From: an uncultured Verrucomicrobia subdivision 3 bacterium
Lineage (GTDB): Bacteria; Verrucomicrobiota; Verrucomicrobiae; Limisphaerales; CAMLLE01
DNA length: 6,476 bases
Direction of reading: 5' to 3'
Assembly (NCBI GenBank): GCA_946480555.1
Contig: CAMLLE010000186.1
Span: 1-6,476, forward strand
The notes under the pieces were generated by a model. It had not been told where the DNA came from, ran no database searches, and was given only the letters and a program-made list of their open reading frames with translations. Below are positions 6,214-6,476 of this stretch, in pieces; within the stretch, counting starts at the first letter, position 1; each line of letters opens with the position of its first letter. Position numbers and translations under genes: made by a program.

Positions 6214-6476
6214 ACGCAACGGAACTCACAGCCGATTACATTTTGGAAACCTTGAAGCAGGTGATCGATCCGGAAATCGGCTGCAACATTGTCGATTTGG
6301 GTCTTGTTTACAGCGTGGCGATGGAAGACGGCGTGATATCGGTCAAGATGACACTGACCACGCCGGGCTGCCCCATGCACGAGATGATTTGCTGGGGCGT
6401 GAAGAACGCGCTGCAACCGCTGCCGGGCGTCCGCGACGTGGAGGTGGAACTCGTCTGGGAACCACCGTGGAATCCC
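6210..6476 (+). CDS. DUF59/MIP18-family metal-sulfur cluster assembly factor, partial (3' end beyond window)
   Basis: The frame is open for 89 codons to the right edge; family members are about 100 residues, so only a short tail is missing. Seen: the signature D20-P-E-I-G-x-N-I-V-D-L-G-L-V-Y34, and T51-P-G-C54-P55 with the conserved cysteine that family members use in iron-sulfur cluster handling. It ends in view with W-E-P-P-W-N-P, near the usual C-terminus. Related proteins include SufT and PaaD. It probably helps mature an iron-sulfur or other metal protein made with this operon; the client may lie just beyond the window. The start overlaps the membrane-protein stop as ATGA (6210-6213), and a weak GAAG lies at 6201-6204. 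Confidence 0.92.
   Translation, partial: MNATELTADYILETLKQVIDPEIGCNIVDLGLVYSVAMEDGVISVKMTLTTPGCPMHEMICWGVKNALQPLPGVRDVEVELVWEPPWNP

Noticed and set aside
3884..6476. CRISPR array, tRNA or insertion sequence in the right half
   Set aside because: Coding sequence fills it almost completely, and no spaced repeats, cloverleaf or transposase was found.

Overview
This GC-rich bacterial window holds two gene partially or wholly on the minus strand (a BlaI repressor and the N-terminal part of a BlaR1-type M56 metalloprotease) and five on the plus strand (a UvrD/Rep helicase, then a tightly overlapping set: cupin, DUF2249 protein, twelve-helix membrane protein, DUF59 protein). There are no RNA genes, insertion sequences or CRISPR arrays that I can see. 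The helicase N-terminus, the BlaI/BlaR1 pair and an intergenic AACATTC-type short repeat fit the PVC group, most likely Verrucomicrobiota. That placement is an inference from recognition, not a search.

Layout. Positions 1-1151 (minus) are blaR1, cut by the window's left edge. Positions 1148-1546 (minus) are blaI, whose stop overlaps the blaR1 start as ATGA. The divergent gap 1547-1861 carries two perfect BlaI-type operators 32 bp apart (centre to centre), a short direct-repeat tract of 14-bp period, and a long hairpin (1736-1804) whose imperfections are mostly G-U pairs on the plus strand. The helicase gene occupies 1862-3883. Its last codon and stop overlap a sequence matching the FNR/ANR/DNR consensus TTGAT-N4-GTCAA (3880-3893). 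From 3928 to the right edge, four genes run with ATGA or longer overlaps.

How the genes work together. BlaR1 and BlaI form a self-regulated sensor/repressor unit: the repressor should bind the two dyads over its own promoter, and the membrane protease should relieve repression. What it senses and what else it controls are not visible here. The right-hand genes look like one translationally coupled operon. DUF2249, cupin, DUF59 and heme-copper/NnrS-like membrane proteins tend to sit near nitrogen-oxide and denitrification genes, and the FNR/DNR-like site in front of them supports control by low oxygen or nitric oxide. The membrane protein contains three equally spaced copies of one helix motif. 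The first two keep a histidine and the third has phenylalanine in its place, so it looks like a relative of heme-copper oxidase subunit I that cannot hold the full cofactor set. This cluster is the most interesting part of the window.
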